DNA from: Hemibagrus wyckioides
Lineage: Eukaryota; Chordata; Actinopteri; Siluriformes; Bagridae
DNA length: 64,000 nt
NCBI RefSeq assembly: GCF_019097595.1
Contig: NC_080718.1
Location: forward strand, 22,462,657-22,526,656
Reading direction: 5' to 3'
Part shown: piece by piece, positions 63,947 through 64,000 of the stretch
Numbering within the stretch: position 1 is the stretch's first letter
Layout of the letters: every line of letters begins with the position of its first letter
Translations under genes and position numbers: made by a program
The notes under the pieces: generated by a model
What the model was told of the DNA's origin: nothing
The model's database searches: none
What the model saw: only the letters and a program-made list of their open reading frames with translations

Positions 63947-64000
63947 GGGAAGCCACTGGACTTTGAGATTGAAACAGCACAGCTTGTTGGATCAGCCTAT

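Overview
This is a vertebrate nuclear window, almost certainly from a ray-finned fish. It has split genes with canonical GT/AG introns, is AT-rich, and is dense in simple repeats, Tc1/mariner fragments and tRNA-derived SINE pieces of teleost type. A catfish-like genome is my best guess from the repeat mixture, but that is inference. I assembled three protein-coding genes by reading exons and splice sites. Nearly all long open frames outside them are readings through simple repeats.

Layout. (1) 1-14793, + strand: the 3' part of rbks (ribokinase). Only the last two coding exons are present (3819-4007 and 14611-14793), separated by a 10.6 kb intron full of GATA-type arrays, a CT array and SINEs. 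(2) 14794-19151: convergent intergenic space with a LTR-free repeat landscape: a dispersed repeat copy, a palindromic element and a ladder of Tc1 ends. (3) 19152-23888, - strand: a complete mrpl33 (mitochondrial ribosomal protein bL33m) of four coding exons, including a 19-nt micro-exon, with an ETS/CCAAT-type promoter at 23889-24200. The tail-to-tail rbks/mrpl33 pair matches the order I know from mammals, which supports both calls. (4) 23889-37840: gene-poor spacer with a duplicated pentanucleotide-bearing unit, SINEs, TTN/CT/GA arrays, two CTCF-like sites and nested Tc1/mariner elements. (5) 37860-63946, + strand: a complete five-exon gene encoding 257 residues that I do not recognise (called gene X here). 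It has a palindromic CRE plus CCAAT box, a long TG/CG tract and a 14.5 kb first intron.

How the parts relate. rbks phosphorylates ribose in the cytosol and mrpl33 builds the mitochondrial large subunit; nothing in the sequence links them beyond conserved neighbourhood. Gene X is small, basic at the N terminus, acidic in exon 2 and Ser/Pro-rich, so it looks like an intrinsically disordered, phosphorylatable regulator. A short RPSLD-x-x-KM motif and the N-terminal pattern weakly recall FAM53 proteins.

No bacterial-style system, CRISPR array or virus was found. The most interesting items are the uncharacterised gene X and its promoter, a duplicated microsatellite-bearing unit inside the rbks intron, a Tc1 derivative inserted at TA inside a second Tc1/mariner element so that the empty site can be read, a fold-back transposon with near-perfect 55-bp arms, and a degenerate ~100-bp repeat present as two clusters in one intron.
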